The translations under genes and the position numbers were made by a program. A stretch of DNA of 64,000 nucleotides from Flavobacteriales bacterium. GTDB lineage: Bacteria; Bacteroidota; Bacteroidia; Flavobacteriales_D; Crocinitomicaceae. Below, piece by piece: positions 63,655 through 64,000 of this stretch. Numbering within the stretch: position 1 is the stretch's first letter; every line of letters starts with the position of its first letter. The notes beneath the pieces are model-generated. The model ran no database searches. It saw nothing but the letters and a program-made list of their open reading frames with translations, and had not been told where the DNA came from. The stretch spans positions 1 through 64,000 of the forward strand of contig CANITF010000011.1 in the NCBI GenBank assembly GCA_947470515.1, given 5' to 3'.

Positions 63655-64000
63655 TTAAAATATCTCATCCAAACATTCACAGAAAACACCTGCTGCTTTT
63701 TCCAAAATTTCTTTTGTATGCGCTGCAGAAACAAATCCAACCTCATATCCACTTGGACCTAAATAAACACCACGATTCAATAATTCTCGGTGTAAATTTT
63801 TAAATCCTGTCATATCCGGGTTGATTTCATCTGCTTTGTGAATGCTTTTCTTTCCATCAAATGACAACCAGAATATTGAACCAACAGTGACCAATTCGAA
63901 GTTATATCCTTTAGTTTTTGCATGTGTGTTGATGATTGAAACAAAATAGTTTGTTCTTTCAGTTTGATCTTCATAAAAACCTGGTTTGGCACATTCCGTT
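63655..64000 (-). CDS. hemL: Glutamate-1-semialdehyde 2,1-aminomutase, C-terminal part
   Basis: This is the 3' end of a gene that continues past the window edge; 114 residues are visible. The frame is open from base 64000 to a TAA at 63655-63657. Readable text includes KPGFYEDQTERTNYF, NFELVTVGSIFWLSF and NPDMTGFKNLHRELLNRGVYLGPSGYEVGFVS (in part), ending CECLDEIF. These match the C-terminal domain of HemL (VGSMF and GVYLPPS-type motifs), which makes 5-aminolevulinate from glutamate-1-semialdehyde for heme and tetrapyrrole synthesis using PLP. The catalytic Lys lies outside the window. The 3' end faces the repeat region. Confidence 0.85.
   Translation of the reverse strand, partial: TECAKPGFYEDQTERTNYFVSIINTHAKTKGYNFELVTVGSIFWLSFDGKKSIHKADEINPDMTGFKNLHRELLNRGVYLGPSGYEVGFVSAAHTKEILEKAAGVFCECLDEIF

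Noticed and set aside
63810-63992. A 60-codon minus-strand frame near the right edge
   Set aside because: It overlaps the hemL reading frame in a different phase and has no recognisable content.

Overview
The window is AT-rich DNA from a member of the Bacteroidota, most likely order Flavobacteriales. A family near Crocinitomicaceae (Fluviicola-like) is my guess from gene content and is not proven. The evidence is four-fold: secreted proteins with type IX secretion (T9SS) type A and type B C-terminal sorting domains, TonB-dependent receptors with an N-terminal carboxypeptidase-regulatory-like domain, promoter -7 boxes of the form TAnnTTTG, and Bacteroidota-restricted families (DUF2911, an HU-like/SPOR protein, a LETM1-related protein). 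I found no rRNA, tRNA, CRISPR array, phage or insertion sequence.

Layout. 1-900 is the 3' end of a gene with 93-residue repeats. 1041-4405 holds a PpiD-like periplasmic chaperone and convergent dprA. 4602-11267 holds two tandem paralogous TonB-dependent receptors, kdsB (touching the second receptor) and an HU-like/SPOR protein. 11419-34757 is dominated by two giant surface-protein genes on the minus strand: a 5022-residue protein of about 41 PKD-like modules with a type B sorting domain, and a 2690-residue protein with autotransporter-type beta-strand repeats, other beta repeats, a Calx-beta domain and a type A sorting domain. Both contain recent, nearly identical internal duplications.

35086-43999 is a mixed housekeeping and envelope stretch: C1 peptidase, orphan BlaI-like regulator, dxr, a DUF6495-like protein, a small membrane protein, DUF2911, Sufu-domain protein, a pair of paralogous lipoproteins, an outer-membrane beta-barrel candidate, and asd. 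44059-50908 holds a lamin-tail-domain secreted protein, a LETM1-related protein, two overlapping glycosyltransferases and a lipoprotein. 50982-59742 (minus strand) holds mfd, fbp, a YqaA-type membrane protein, a T9SS cargo protein, and an overlapping omega-amidase/aminotransferase pair. 59906-64000 holds a GT39-like membrane glycosyltransferase, a Cys-containing small lipoprotein, an FkbM methyltransferase, a sterol-desaturase-family pseudogene with two in-frame stops, a perfect 80-bp direct repeat pair, and the 3' end of hemL.

How the genes fit together: most of the DNA serves the cell surface. Large T9SS cargoes, TonB receptors, lipoproteins, glycosyltransferases and KdsB (LPS Kdo activation) are interspersed with core metabolism (isoprenoids, aspartate family, gluconeogenesis, tetrapyrrole). 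The T9SS machinery itself is not in the window. The least ordinary items are the giant modular genes with near-identical internal duplications, the decayed desaturase beside a perfect repeat pair, a terminator that abuts a start codon, a tandem palindrome upstream of the lipoprotein pair, and promoter boxes so close to start codons that leaderless mRNAs are predicted.
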